A stretch of 64,000 bases of DNA from an uncultured Phascolarctobacterium sp. (lineage in GTDB: Bacteria; Bacillota; Negativicutes; Acidaminococcales; Acidaminococcaceae). The notes under the pieces are model-generated. The model did not search any database and had not been told where the DNA came from. It was given only the letters and a program-made list of their open reading frames with translations. The stretch covers positions 62,001-126,000 of the forward strand of contig CANRJC010000004.1 in the NCBI GenBank assembly GCA_947630795.1, given 5' to 3'. A program made the position numbers and the translations under genes. Below are positions 1-9,275 of this stretch, one piece after another (the first letter of the stretch is position 1; the number at the start of each line of letters is the position of its first letter).

Positions 1-2
1 TT

Positions 3-356
3 TTCACCCAGCCCCAACACCCCACCACCAAAGAATTCACCAAAAGCGTCATCAACGCCGAGCTGCCCGAGATCATCAAAAAGATGGCTCTCTCCGATAC
101 TTATGAAGAAGGCAGCAAACTCATCGTCCGCCTCACCTTCTTGGGCGATTCCGCCGGCGAGCCCATCGTGTCCGGTATGGTGAAGCGTTTCGATGTGGAA
201 GTCAGCATCATTTACGGCAACATCGACCAGTTGAAGGATACTCCCTTCGGCATCCTCATCGTAGAAGTTGCCGGTGAGAAAAACAACATCGCCGCTGCGT
301 TGGATTATCTCCACGCCCGCGAGTTGAAAACGGAGGTGATCGGTTATGAGCTCTGA
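3..356 (+). CDS. metN: Methionine ABC transporter ATP-binding protein, C-terminal part
   Basis: The reading frame is open from the window edge, so only the last 117 residues are seen and the ATPase core lies outside. The visible part starts with the linker motif FTQPQHPTTKEF typical of MetN and continues into the C-terminal NIL (ACT-like) domain, which binds methionine and gives feedback inhibition of uptake. MetN energises import of D- and L-methionine through MetI and MetQ, which follow directly. The stop overlaps the metI start by 11 bases, indicating translational coupling. An ATG at 84 is internal, not a true start. Confidence 0.9.
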   Translation, partial: FTQPQHPTTKEFTKSVINAELPEIIKKMALSDTYEEGSKLIVRLTFLGDSAGEPIVSGMVKRFDVEVSIIYGNIDQLKDTPFGILIVEVAGEKNNIAAALDYLHARELKTEVIGYEL

Positions 357-1005
357 GATGATAGACCTATTGCTGAAATCATTCTGGGAGACCTGCTATA
401 TGGTGGGCGCCTCCACTCTGCTGGCTACTCTCATCGGGCTGCCTTTGGGCGTGATCCTTACGGTGACCCGCCGGGATCATATTCTTCCTAACCAGCCTCT
501 GAACACGGTGTTGGGCGCTGTGGTCAACGCCACTCGCTCCACTCCCTTCATTATTTTGATGGTAGCCATCATCCCTCTCACCCGCTTCATCGTGGGTTCG
601 TCCATCGGCACCACCGCGGCCATCGTGCCTCTCACCATTTCAGCCGCTCCTTTCATCGCCCGCATCATCGAATCCAGTTTGTTGGAGATCAGCCCCGGCG
701 TGATCGAAGCAGCGGAGGCCATGGGAGCCAGCCCCATGCAGATCATCACCAAGGTGCTGATCCCCGAGGCTCGGCACTCCATCGTCTTAGGCGTGACTCT
801 GGCCATCATCAGCCTCATCGGTTATTCTGCCATGGCCGGCACTTTGGGCGGCGGCGGCTTGGGCGACTTGGCCATCCGTTACGGCTATCAGCGTTTTCAA
901 ATGGATGTTATGGTGGCCACCGTGGTCGTGCTCATCTTCATGGTGCAGGCCATGCAGTCTTTGGGCGATTGGCTGAGCAAAAAACTGAACAAAAACAAAT
1001 TGTGA
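346..1005 (+). CDS. metI: Methionine ABC transporter permease
   Basis: 219 residues, the usual MetI length. The protein has about five hydrophobic membrane segments and a clear ABC-permease EAA loop (EAAEAMGASPMQII, about residues 125-138) that contacts the MetN ATPase. MetI forms the membrane channel for methionine uptake. The start at 346 lies 7 bases after a GGAGGTG ribosome site inside the end of metN, and the genes overlap. It sits between metN and metQ in the canonical metNIQ order. Confidence 0.95.
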   Translation: MSSEMIDLLLKSFWETCYMVGASTLLATLIGLPLGVILTVTRRDHILPNQPLNTVLGAVVNATRSTPFIILMVAIIPLTRFIVGSSIGTTAAIVPLTISAAPFIARIIESSLLEISPGVIEAAEAMGASPMQIITKVLIPEARHSIVLGVTLAIISLIGYSAMAGTLGGGGLGDLAIRYGYQRFQMDVMVATVVVLIFMVQAMQSLGDWLSKKLNKNKL

Positions 1006-1093
1006 TCGATCACTGCGCAGAGCTGAGCGCGATCCGTTCTGATTCGTTTTCAAAGAGAACCTATTTTCATATCATTTATCGGAGGTAAGAAAA

Positions 1094-1921
1094 ATGAAAA
1101 AATTAGCGAAACTTTTGACCATAACCGCCCTCGGTGCCTGCCTGCTTTTGGCAGCCGGCTGCGGCGGCGATAAAAAAGACGAGAAAAAGGCCGACACCAA
1201 AGCACCGGTGAAGATCGGCGTCACTGCCGGCCCTCATGCCGAGATCATGGACAATGTGAAAAAGCTGGCCGCCAAGGAAGGCCTGCAAGTGGAAGTGGTG
1301 GAGTTCCCCGACTTCGTCACTCCCAACGTTGCTCTCGCTCAGGGCGATCTCTTCGCCAACAGCATGCAGCACGCTCCCTATCTGGCCGCCACTTTGAAGA
1401 AAGAGCCCAAGTTCCAATTGGTGGAAGTTTTCAAGACCGTCTCTTTCCCCATGGCCGTCTACTCCGCTAAATTCAAAAAAGGCGACTCCATCCCCGACGG
1501 CGCCCTCATCGGCATACCCAACGATCCTTCCAACGGCGCCCGGGCACTGATGGTCCTCCACGACAAAGGCTTTTTGAAGATCAAAGACCCGAAAGACGTT
1601 ACCTCCAGCGTAGCCAGCATCGTGGATAATCCTCACAAGTATCGCATCCAGGAGATCGATGCCGCCAGCCTGCCCAAAGCTCTGCCGGATGTGGATCTTG
1701 GCGTCATCAACGTCAACTACGCTCTCGTGGCCAAAATGGATCCTGCCAGAGATGCTCTCTATATCGAAGACCCCAACAATCCCTTCGTCTGCATCTTCGT
1801 CACCACCAAGGCCAACGAAAAAGATCCCCGCATCGCCACTTTGCAGAAAGTTTATCAGTCTGCCGAAAATAAAAAGTTCATCGCCGATCACTTCAAAGGC
1901 ACCATCACCTGCGGCTTCTGA
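1094..1921 (+). CDS. metQ: Methionine-binding lipoprotein of the ABC importer
   Basis: 275 residues. The N-terminus is a lipoprotein signal peptide with lipobox LLLAAGC and the lipidated Cys at residue 23, followed by a charged Lys/Asp/Glu-rich linker. The rest matches the NlpA/MetQ substrate-binding family (VKIGVTAGPHAEIM near the mature start; GIPNDPSNGARAL in the ligand-binding region). It captures methionine outside the membrane and delivers it to MetI-MetN. The ATG has the ribosome site GGAGG 8-12 bases upstream. An 88-base gap separates it from metI, and a strong terminator follows. Confidence 0.95.
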   Translation: MKKLAKLLTITALGACLLLAAGCGGDKKDEKKADTKAPVKIGVTAGPHAEIMDNVKKLAAKEGLQVEVVEFPDFVTPNVALAQGDLFANSMQHAPYLAATLKKEPKFQLVEVFKTVSFPMAVYSAKFKKGDSIPDGALIGIPNDPSNGARALMVLHDKGFLKIKDPKDVTSSVASIVDNPHKYRIQEIDAASLPKALPDVDLGVINVNYALVAKMDPARDALYIEDPNNPFVCIFVTTKANEKDPRIATLQKVYQSAENKKFIADHFKGTITCGF

Positions 1922-1953
1922 GCTTCTTTCGGCGTTTGCGTCGGCTCTGCATG

Positions 1954-1990
1954 AAAAAAGGACTGTCCGAGATCGGGCAGTCCTTTTCTT
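1954..1990. terminator. Bidirectional terminator between metQ and the flavodoxin gene
   Basis: Arms AAAAGGACTG (1956-1965) and CAGTCCTTTT (1978-1987) pair perfectly over a 12-base loop. T runs follow on both strands, so it can end metQ (+) and the converging flavodoxin gene (-). Confidence 0.85.
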
Positions 1991-2015
1991 TATGCCTGCT
2001 TTTTTGATTTGAAAC

Positions 2016-2495
2016 TCAGAGTTTGAGCGCGGCCAGCCACTTCTTCACTTCATTCTTCCCCGCACCGTTCAAAACTTTTCCTTCCGCGAGGATGGCCCCG
2101 GGACAGCTGCCCCGCAGAGCGGCGTTGGTGTTCCCCATGCCGCTGCCTCCCGACGTTGCGAAGGGCACGATGGTCTTTCCTTTCAGATCGTAGGCTTCGA
2201 GGAAAGTGTTGATCAAAGTAGGCGCTTTATACCACCAAATGGGAAAGCCCAGCAGGATCACTTCGTAGCTTTCCATGCCTTCGACCCTTCCCTTTAGCGC
2301 CGGGCGGGAAGTCGGGTCCGCCATTTCCAAAGAACTGCGGCTCTTTTTGTTCATCCAGTTCAGATCTTCTTTACTGTAAGGCCGCTCCGGTGTGATGGCA
2401 TAGAGGTCTGCTCCCGCAGCCTCCGCCACTTCTTTCGCTGCTCTCGCCGTCGTGCCCGTCGCCGAAAAATAAGCCGTCAAAATTTTTTTGCTCAT
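2016..2495 (-). CDS. Flavodoxin
   Basis: 159 residues. The N-terminal FMN phosphate-binding loop is visible as YFSATGTTAR (residues 9-18), followed by an alternating alpha/beta flavodoxin fold with ILLGFPIWWYKAPTL contacting the flavin ring. It matches the Flavodoxin_4 group. Flavodoxins carry one or two electrons between redox enzymes in place of ferredoxin. A second flavodoxin domain is fused into the lipoprotein at 56076-57515 and has the same GYPNWW/GFPIWW signature. An AGGAGG site lies just upstream of the ATG. The physiological partner cannot be told from context. Confidence 0.88.
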   Translation of the reverse strand: MSKKILTAYFSATGTTARAAKEVAEAAGADLYAITPERPYSKEDLNWMNKKSRSSLEMADPTSRPALKGRVEGMESYEVILLGFPIWWYKAPTLINTFLEAYDLKGKTIVPFATSGGSGMGNTNAALRGSCPGAILAEGKVLNGAGKNEVKKWLAALKL

Positions 2496-2559
2496 CGCAA
2501 AGCCTCCTGTTCACGCTGTTTTGTGCAGAATCGAAAAACTTTACTTCATTTTAAAACTT

Positions 2560-2587
2560 GGACCGCCCTCGAAGTCAAGAGCGGTCC
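2560..2587 (-). terminator. Possible terminator after the pyridoxamine kinase gene
   Basis: GGACCGC (2560-2566) pairs with GCGGTCC (2581-2587), with a weak T run beyond it on the minus strand. It lies between the kinase gene and the flavodoxin gene. Confidence 0.4.
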
Positions 2588-2658
2588 GAAATAATTTTTC
2601 TTTTGAATTTAGGAGTCGGACCGCCGCACTTTTTTGAAAAAAGCGGCCGCCAAAATTT

Positions 2659-3489
2659 TCAGGCCAATTGCTCAAGATAGAAGGGCAGGAGCGGCTCGAA
2701 TTTCACGCCGTACCAGTGAGAAGCATCGTCGATGGTGTTCTCGATGGTCTTCACCGTATAATCGGCGGCGATGCGGGCAGCATCGTAGGCGCTCTTTCCT
2801 CTCATGTAGGCGCCCACGAAGGCGGAAGCGTAAACGTCGCCGGTGCCGTGGCTGTTCTTGGGGATCCTCTTGTGTTTGTAATAAGAGAGGCCGCTCTTCT
2901 CGGATACTACCACGCCGTTGGTGTCGGGGGTATAGCCCACGCCGGTCAGGATGACCGTTTTAGCTCCCCTTTCATGCAAAGCGGCCACCAATTTTTTGAT
3001 ATAGGCTTCGTCGTATCGTTCTTGATATTCTATGCCCGTCAAGAAAGAAGCTTCGGTGATATTCGGCAAAATAAAATCGGCAGCGAAGGCCAAAGTCTGC
3101 ATCCCCTTCACATACCCATCGTCAAAGGCGGGATAAAGTTTCCCGTTGTCGGCCATGGCCGGGTCCACGAAACTTACGCAGCCCGGGGCCCCCATCTTTT
3201 GCAAAATATCTTTCACATATTCGATCTGCTTGGTGCTGCCCAGATAACCGGTATAAATGGCGTCGAAAGAGATGCCTTCTTTTTGCCAATGAGCTTCGAT
3301 GGGCGGGATATCGTCTGTGAGATCGCGGAAGGTGTAGCCCGTAAAACCGGCGGTGTGAGTGGAAAGCACCGCAGAGGGCAAGATAGCGGTCTCGTGGCCG
3401 GCGGCGGAGATGATGGGCAAAGCCACGGTGAGGGAGCACTGGCCCACGCAGGAGATGTCTTGGATGGTCAGGACTTTTTTATAGGTCAT
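2659..3489 (-). CDS. Pyridoxamine/pyridoxal kinase
   Basis: 276 residues of the ribokinase-like PfkB fold, closest in pattern to PdxY-type vitamin B6 kinases: N-terminal QDISCVGQCSLT, FVDPAMADNGKLY in the middle, and the C-terminal anion hole/catalytic motif GTGD (NSHGTGDVYASAF), where Asp acts as base. It phosphorylates pyridoxal, pyridoxamine or pyridoxine to feed the PLP cofactor pool by salvage. The start follows AAGGAGG by 9 bases. It stands alone between hairpins, so it is probably a single-gene unit. A hydroxymethylpyrimidine kinase is a less likely alternative. Confidence 0.85.
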   Translation of the reverse strand: MTYKKVLTIQDISCVGQCSLTVALPIISAAGHETAILPSAVLSTHTAGFTGYTFRDLTDDIPPIEAHWQKEGISFDAIYTGYLGSTKQIEYVKDILQKMGAPGCVSFVDPAMADNGKLYPAFDDGYVKGMQTLAFAADFILPNITEASFLTGIEYQERYDEAYIKKLVAALHERGAKTVILTGVGYTPDTNGVVVSEKSGLSYYKHKRIPKNSHGTGDVYASAFVGAYMRGKSAYDAARIAADYTVKTIENTIDDASHWYGVKFEPLLPFYLEQLA

Positions 3490-3529
3490 CGATAAGTTCC
3501 TCCTTATGATTTTTCAAATGATCCTTATG

Positions 3530-3558
3530 TCAAAACAAGCGCCCCCGGGGGCGCTTGT
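3530..3558 (-). terminator. Terminator after the DUF3298 gene
   Basis: A perfect 24-base palindrome (3535-3558, ACAAGCGCCCCC and its complement) is followed on the minus strand by TTTTG. It ends the gene at 3586-4197. Confidence 0.75.
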
Positions 3559-3585
3559 CCTTCGGCGGTCAAAAAAGTTTGCAGC

Positions 3586-4197
3586 TCACTTGCTGCGAGG
3601 CAGCACCACATAGGTAGTGCCCATAGCATAAGGCGCCAACTCGTAGGGCGAATAGACCAGCTTCACGCTATCCCCATCGATGATGAAATCTTTGCTGATC
3701 TTTTCTACGGTCATGAAGTCGGGCAGGGCGATGGCCTCGCCACTGCCGTTGAGCAAAGGCACAGAGCCCCGACGCAGCTCGGTCTCCAACTCTTTCGCTT
3801 TGGGGAGACGGCAGAATCTTTCTGCTTGCAGCCGCTTGCCGTCGCTTTTGTCGTAGACCAAGCCCCGGGCCACATGGCTGGGATGAGCGGCCCCTTTGAA
3901 ATAATAACTGCAATCCAGTTCTATCGCCAAATATTTTTCGTCTTCATAAGCCACGTGCCCGTCCACGCAACCTTCTACGTCCTCTGTGCCCAAATACGGC
4001 TTCATGAAGCGATCGATCTCTTTGGCGAGATCTTTATCGATCTTGACGGCTGCTTCGCCGTGAGTCGCTGTGGCCGCAGGATAAGACAAGCGAAAATTTT
4101 GCACCGTCTTTTGCCGCAGAGCCTCCTCTTCGGCGCCCCAAGCCGTTGAGAAAAGACCGAGGGCCACAAGAAAAGCGACGCATAATTTTTTCAGCAC
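3586..4197 (-). CDS. Exported DUF3298 (RsiV-like) domain protein
   Basis: 203 residues from a GTG start at 4197, chosen because GGGAGGT lies 7 bases upstream (4205-4211). A longer frame to 4269 adds an N-terminus with no ribosome site. The N-terminus is a Sec signal peptide (VLKKLCVAFLVALGLFSTAWG). The mature part contains the DUF3298 pattern: AIELDCSYYFKGAAHPS near the middle and a C-terminal VKLVYSPYELAPYAMG. This domain occurs in the extracytoplasmic part of RsiV and PdaC, where it binds lysozyme or peptidoglycan-related ligands. The role here is unknown. It follows rubredoxin by 90 bases on the same strand. Confidence 0.75.
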   Translation of the reverse strand: MLKKLCVAFLVALGLFSTAWGAEEEALRQKTVQNFRLSYPAATATHGEAAVKIDKDLAKEIDRFMKPYLGTEDVEGCVDGHVAYEDEKYLAIELDCSYYFKGAAHPSHVARGLVYDKSDGKRLQAERFCRLPKAKELETELRRGSVPLLNGSGEAIALPDFMTVEKISKDFIIDGDSVKLVYSPYELAPYAMGTTYVVLPRSK

Positions 4198-4287
4198 GGT
4201 CCGCACCTCCCTTATAAGGAAAACTGCCCGACACAAGTCAAGACCCGTCTCGAGCAGTTGCCAAAACAAAATTCAGACGGCAGCGTT

Positions 4288-4449
4288 TCAATCCACCGGG
4301 GAAAAATCGTCTTTACCGACGCCGCAAAGAGGGCACACCCAATCTTCGGGAACATCTTCCCAAGCAGTGCCCGGGCCGACACCGGAGGCCTCGTCGCCCA
4401 CTTCCGGATCGTAAACATAGCCGCAAACATTGCAAACATATTTGATCAT
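4288..4449 (-). CDS. Rubredoxin
   Basis: A short gene of 53 residues read directly from the sequence. It has the two iron-binding pairs CNVCG (Cys6, Cys9) and CPLCG (Cys39, Cys42), the YVYDPEVGD segment and the W-E-D-V-P-x-D-W-V-C stretch typical of rubredoxins. One iron is held by four Cys, and the protein passes single electrons, usually in oxygen or peroxide detoxification in anaerobes. The start at 4449 follows AAGGAGAG by about 7 bases. It lies 51 bases after uvrC and may be transcribed with the repair genes. No partner reductase gene is adjacent. Confidence 0.93.
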   Translation of the reverse strand: MIKYVCNVCGYVYDPEVGDEASGVGPGTAWEDVPEDWVCPLCGVGKDDFSPVD

Positions 4450-4500
4450 AGCATTCTCTCCTTAACATTTTTCCGACAGCCGCGCTGTCTTTTCTTTATT

Positions 4501-6369
4501 CTATTTCAAGGCCTGCCTTTTGTCAACAAGGTCGAGCCGGAAAAAATCGGCCAGCGAGCGAGCGGCGGCCCTGTTCATCGAAGGCACCGAAGCCAATTCT
4601 TCTTCGGTAGCGGCCTTCATGTTCTCCAAAGTTTTGAAATGCTTCCACAATTCCTGCCGCCGCTTGGGCCCTATCCCTTCCACATGATCGAGGATGGAAG
4701 CTAAGTTGCGCTTGCCCCGCAGTTTGCGATGAAAAGTGATGGCGAAGCGGTGAGCCTCGTCTCGCAAACGTTGGATCAAATGCAGAGCCGCCCCGTCTCT
4801 GTCCAACATGATGCTCTCCGAGCGATGAGGAAGAAAGATCTCTTCTTCTCTTTTGGCCAAGCCCACTATAGGCACATCGTCCAAGCCGAGGCCAGTCATC
4901 ACGGTCAGGGCCGAACTGAGCTGTCCCTTGCCGCCGTCGATCACCACCAAGTCGGGAAGATCCTCGTAATCTTTGTAGCGGCGATAAACTACCTCCTGCA
5001 TGCTTTTGAAATCGTCGGGCTTGCCCTCGGCGCTTTTTATTTTGTATTTGCGGTAATCTTTTTTGCTGCTGCGGCCGTTGCGGAACACCACCATGGAAGC
5101 CACCGTCTCTCGGCCCTGGGTGTGAGAGATATCGAAGCAGTCCATGCGGCCGAGAGGTCTGCTCAGACCCAGAGCCTTTTGCAATTCATCTGCGGCCGTC
5201 TCGCCGTTCTCTTCTGCCAAAGGGCCGGTGCGAAGCCGCTCGTCCAGCACTTTGGCGGCGTTGGCTTGGGCCAGCTGCAACAGATCTTTTTTCGTTCCTC
5301 TTTTAGGCAGCAACAATTCCACTTTGCCGCCCCGTTTTTGACTGAGCCACTCTTCGATGAGCCGCTGTTCTTTCGGCGACGGGAGGATGGGCACGGCTAT
5401 TTGTTTGGGGATGGAGGCGGCGCTGTCGTAATATTGTTTTAAGAAGGCAGCCATCACTTCCTCCTCGCCCTCTTCGGCTGCGGCCGGCGGCAAAAAGAAT
5501 TTTTCCCGTCCCAAAAGGCGGCCGTCTCTCACGAGGAAAAGTTGTAGACAAAGGCCGGTGCTGTTGCCGGCCAGCCCCACCACATCCAGATCTTTTTGTT
5601 CGCTGGCTGCCGCTTGCTGTTGTTGACGAAGCCTCCCCAAAGAAACCAATTGATCGCGAAGTCGAGCGGCCTCTTCAAAATCCAAAGCGGCCGCCGCTTC
5701 CTGCATCGAAGAACGCAGCTCTCTTTCGACTTCGGCTGTCTGCCCGTCCAACACCAGCGCCACCTGCCGGCAAAGTTTTCGATAATCTTCTTGCGTGATG
5801 TGCCCGGCGCAAGGAGCCAAACAGCGTTTGATGTGATAATTGAGACAGGGCCGCCCCTGTCTCAAAACACGGCAGGTACGCAAGGGAAAGAGTTGGCGAA
5901 GGAGACGCAGGGTACCGTGCATGGCCCCCACATCGGCGTAAGGTCCGAAATATTTCGCCCCGTCTCGCGTCTGCCGTCTGCTTATCAATAAACGAGGATA
6001 ATCTTCTTGGAGGGTGAGCTTCAAATAAGGATAGGTCTTGTCGTCCTTCAGCATGATGTTGTAGCGGGGACGATAGCGTTTGATCAGATTGCATTCGAGG
6101 ATGAGAGCTTCTACTTCGTTGGCGGTGACGATGGTCTCGATGCTCGCCACCTTGGCCACCATGGCCCGCACTTTGGGACCGTGAGCCGCCAAATTGCGAA
6201 AATAACTTCGCACTCTGTTCTTCAGCACAACGGCCTTGCCCACATAGATCACTTTGCCTGCTTCATCGTGCATCAAATAAACACCGCTGGCTTCGGGCAG
6301 CACCGACAGAGCCTGACGCACCGCCTCGGGCCACTGAGTTCTTTCTTCTAAAGGACGGTCATCTGTCAT
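4501..6369 (-). CDS. uvrC: Excinuclease ABC subunit C
   Basis: 622 residues. Domains in order: GIY-YIG nuclease ([18 protein letters not shown], about 30-50) for the 3' incision; a four-Cys region ([19 protein letters not shown] then C) matching the UvrC iron-sulfur site; the UvrB-interacting UVR motif ([12 protein letters not shown], about 205); an RNase H-like domain for the 5' incision ([11 protein letters not shown] and [10 protein letters not shown]); and C-terminal HhH pairs ([10 protein letters not shown]). It cuts both sides of a lesion in nucleotide excision repair. The ATG at 6369 shares bases with the uvrA stop (ATGA) and follows GAGGGGTGG. A GTG at 6378 lies inside that ribosome site, so it is unlikely. 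Confidence 0.97.
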   Translation of the reverse strand: MTDDRPLEERTQWPEAVRQALSVLPEASGVYLMHDEAGKVIYVGKAVVLKNRVRSYFRNLAAHGPKVRAMVAKVASIETIVTANEVEALILECNLIKRYRPRYNIMLKDDKTYPYLKLTLQEDYPRLLISRRQTRDGAKYFGPYADVGAMHGTLRLLRQLFPLRTCRVLRQGRPCLNYHIKRCLAPCAGHITQEDYRKLCRQVALVLDGQTAEVERELRSSMQEAAAALDFEEAARLRDQLVSLGRLRQQQQAAASEQKDLDVVGLAGNSTGLCLQLFLVRDGRLLGREKFFLPPAAAEEGEEEVMAAFLKQYYDSAASIPKQIAVPILPSPKEQRLIEEWLSQKRGGKVELLLPKRGTKKDLLQLAQANAAKVLDERLRTGPLAEENGETAADELQKALGLSRPLGRMDCFDISHTQGRETVASMVVFRNGRSSKKDYRKYKIKSAEGKPDDFKSMQEVVYRRYKDYEDLPDLVVIDGGKGQLSSALTVMTGLGLDDVPIVGLAKREEEIFLPHRSESIMLDRDGAALHLIQRLRDEAHRFAITFHRKLRGKRNLASILDHVEGIGPKRRQELWKHFKTLENMKAATEEELASVPSMNRAAARSLADFFRLDLVDKRQALK

Positions 6370-9215
6370 CGATACCACCCCTCTGCCTTAGCCTTGGCCA
6401 AAGTTTTGGCGATGTAGTGCCCCGTGTAAGAATTTTTTACCTTGGCCACTTCCTCCGGTGTGCCGCAGGCCAGCACCGTGCCGCCTCGATCTCCGCCCTC
6501 CGGTCCCAAGTCGATGATGTAGTCGGCCACTTTGATCACGTCTAAATTGTGTTCGATGACGATCACGCTGTCGCCGGCATCCGTCAAACGTTGAAGAACT
6601 TCCAATAATTTGTGAACGTCGGCGGTGTGAAGACCTGTGGTGGGCTCATCTAAAATGTAAACGGTGCGGCCGGTGCTTCTTCGGGCAAGTTCTGTCGCCA
6701 ATTTCACCCGTTGAGCTTCGCCGCCGCTCAAAGTGGTGGCGGCCTGGCCCAAGTGGATATAGCCCAGGCCCACGTCGGCCAACATGGCCAACTTGCGGCT
6801 CAATTTGGGGAGATTGGCGAAAAAATCCACCGCTTCACTGACCGTCATCTCCAATACTTCGGCGATATTTTTTCCTTTGTAGCGCACCTCTAAGGTGTCG
6901 CGATTATAACGGCTGCCGTGACACACTTCGCAGGGCACGTAAACATCAGGCAAAAAATTCATTTCTATTTTGTTCAGCCCGTCTCCCTTGCAAGCCTCGC
7001 AGCGGCCGCCCTTGACATTGAAACTGAAACGGCCGCGTTTATAACCCCGGGCCTTGGCCTCGGTAGTGAGAGCGAAAAGCTCTCTGATATCGTCGAAGAC
7101 ACCGGTGTAAGTGGCGGGGTTGGAGCGGGGAGTGCGTCCTATGGGACTTTGATCGATGTTGATGACCTTATCGATGTTCTCCAAGCCCTCGATGGCGTCG
7201 TGCTCTCCCGGCCGCAAACGCGACCCGTACAATTTCACCGCCAGAGAATTGTAGAGGATGTCGTTGATGAGGGTAGACTTGCCGCTGCCGCTGACGCCGG
7301 TGACCACGGTGAAGAGGCCGAGAGGTATGGCGACGTCGATGTTTTTCAGATTGTTGGCCCGGGCTCCTTTGACGGTGAGAAAACGTCCGTTGCCCGGCCG
7401 TCTTTTTTTCGGCACGGGGATGAAAGAACGCCCGCTCAAATAACGGCCGGTGACAGACTGAGGTGTCTTTTTGATAGCTTCCACGTCGCCTTGAGCGACT
7501 AAATTTCCTCCCTGCTGCCCGGCCCCGGGGCCGATGTCGATGATCTCGTCGGCGGCATACATGGTCTCTTCATCGTGCTCCACCACCAATAAAGTGTTGC
7601 CTAAGTCCCGCAGATGTTTTAAAGTTTCCAAAAGTTTGCCGTTGTCCCGCTGGTGCAGGCCTATGCTGGGCTCGTCCAAAATGTAGAGGACGCCGGTGAG
7701 GCCGCTGCCTATCTGGGTGGCCAGACGGATGCGCTGGGCTTCACCGCCGCTGAGACTGCCGGCCGCTCTGTCCAGAGTGAGATAGTCAAGGCCCACGTCG
7801 TTGAGAAATTGCAGCCGTGCCAGTATCTCCTTCAAAATTTGGCGGGCGATGAAGGCTCGACGGCTGTCTAAATCCAGCTCTTTAAAAAATTTCATCGCTT
7901 CGGCTACCGTATAGGCAGTCACCTGACGAATATTTTTTTCGCCCACCAAGATGGACAGCACCTCCGGCTTCAAACGGGCGCCGTGACAGGTCTCACAGGG
8001 CACTGCCGTCATATATTCTTCCAGATCCTGCCGTTGGCTGTCGCTGAAAGCTTCCCGATAGCGCTGCTTCATAACGGCCAAAATGCCTTCGAAAGGCCGC
8101 CGATGCTCCCGCACTTCCCCGGCTAAATTTTCGTACCAAAAGGCGAAGGTCTTCTCTCCCGCTCCCTGCCACAGGATATTTTGCAGAGAAGAGGGCAGCT
8201 GCTGCCAACTGTTCTGCAGCGAATAACCGTAGCTCTTCAGCACCGAGTCCAACTGCCGCATCCTATAGGAATCGAGATTGCGGCTGAAAGCTGCGATGCA
8301 GCCGTCGGCAAAAGTTTTGCTCGGGTCGGGGACGATCAGCGCTTTATCGAATTCTCTGTGCATGCCCAAGCCGGTGCAGGCAGGGCAGGCCCCGTAGGGA
8401 TTGTTGAAAGAAAAAAGCCGCGGCTCTATCACCGGCAGACTGATGCCGCAGTCCTTGCAGGCAAAATGCTCGCTGAAGAGCTGCACCCGCTGCTCCTCTC
8501 CCAACACTGCCGCCTCCATGAAGCCGCCGCCCAATTTCAGCGCCGTCTCCACCGAATCGGTCAAACGCTGCCGGACATCTTCCCGCACGGCCAAGCGGTC
8601 TATGACCACGGAAAGGCTGTGCTTTTTATTTTTGTCGAGAACTATATCTTCATCTAAAGAGCGAAGGCTGCCGTCGATATACATCCTAAGATAACCTGCC
8701 TGACGCATGGTCTCCAGCACTCGCTGCTGCTCGCCTTTGCGGCCCCTCACCAAGGGGGCCATCACCATGAAACGGGTGCCGGCCGGCAGGGCCAGCAAAT
8801 TATCTACTATCTGCTGAGGCGACTGCTGCTCTATCAATTTGCCGCACTGAGGACAGTGAGGCTCGCCCACTCGAGCGAAGAGCAGCCGCAGATAATCGTA
8901 GACCTCGGTGACTGTGCCCACGGTAGAGCGAGGGTTGCGGCTGGTGGTCTTCTGATCGATGGAGATGGCGGGGCTCAGCCCTTCGATGTAATCCACCTCC
9001 GGCTTGTCCATCTGTCCCAAAAATTGCCGGGCGTAGGCCGAAAGAGATTCCACATAACGGCGCTGCCCTTCGGCGTAGATGGTGTCGAAAGCCAAAGAAG
9101 ATTTGCCGCTGCCGCTGAGGCCGGTGATCACCACCAATTTGTCGCGGGGGATGACTAAGTCGATATTTTTCAAATTGTGCTGGCGGGCGCCTTTGATGAT
9201 GAGTTTGTCCTGCAT
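6366..9215 (-). CDS. uvrA: Excinuclease ABC subunit A
   Basis: 949 residues, the full family length. Two ABC ATPase halves are visible: Walker [10 protein letters not shown] near residue 34 and GVSGSGKST near 640; two signatures LSGGEAQR; and zinc-binding Cys clusters (CPQCGK, CKDCG/CPACTG, CEACKG/CEVCHG). UvrA dimers find distorted DNA and load UvrB. It lies 60 bases after uvrB and overlaps uvrC by 4 bases, so the three subunits are probably made from one transcript. Confidence 0.98.
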   Translation of the reverse strand: MQDKLIIKGARQHNLKNIDLVIPRDKLVVITGLSGSGKSSLAFDTIYAEGQRRYVESLSAYARQFLGQMDKPEVDYIEGLSPAISIDQKTTSRNPRSTVGTVTEVYDYLRLLFARVGEPHCPQCGKLIEQQSPQQIVDNLLALPAGTRFMVMAPLVRGRKGEQQRVLETMRQAGYLRMYIDGSLRSLDEDIVLDKNKKHSLSVVIDRLAVREDVRQRLTDSVETALKLGGGFMEAAVLGEEQRVQLFSEHFACKDCGISLPVIEPRLFSFNNPYGACPACTGLGMHREFDKALIVPDPSKTFADGCIAAFSRNLDSYRMRQLDSVLKSYGYSLQNSWQQLPSSLQNILWQGAGEKTFAFWYENLAGEVREHRRPFEGILAVMKQRYREAFSDSQRQDLEEYMTAVPCETCHGARLKPEVLSILVGEKNIRQVTAYTVAEAMKFFKELDLDSRRAFIARQILKEILARLQFLNDVGLDYLTLDRAAGSLSGGEAQRIRLATQIGSGLTGVLYILDEPSIGLHQRDNGKLLETLKHLRDLGNTLLVVEHDEETMYAADEIIDIGPGAGQQGGNLVAQGDVEAIKKTPQSVTGRYLSGRSFIPVPKKRRPGNGRFLTVKGARANNLKNIDVAIPLGLFTVVTGVSGSGKSTLINDILYNSLAVKLYGSRLRPGEHDAIEGLENIDKVINIDQSPIGRTPRSNPATYTGVFDDIRELFALTTEAKARGYKRGRFSFNVKGGRCEACKGDGLNKIEMNFLPDVYVPCEVCHGSRYNRDTLEVRYKGKNIAEVLEMTVSEAVDFFANLPKLSRKLAMLADVGLGYIHLGQAATTLSGGEAQRVKLATELARRSTGRTVYILDEPTTGLHTADVHKLLEVLQRLTDAGDSVIVIEHNLDVIKVADYIIDLGPEGGDRGGTVLACGTPEEVAKVKNSYTGHYIAKTLAKAKAEGWYR

Positions 9216-9275
9216 TTATTTTTTTACCTTCTTCTCTAAAGGCTTTTAAAGCCGTGAGGCTCTCTCGAAAATTTT

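Noticed and set aside
4473-4487. GACAGC/GCTGTC hairpin between uvrC and rubredoxin as a terminator
   Set aside because: The T run lies on the plus side only; on the transcribed minus strand the hairpin is followed by GGAAAAATG, so it should not terminate.
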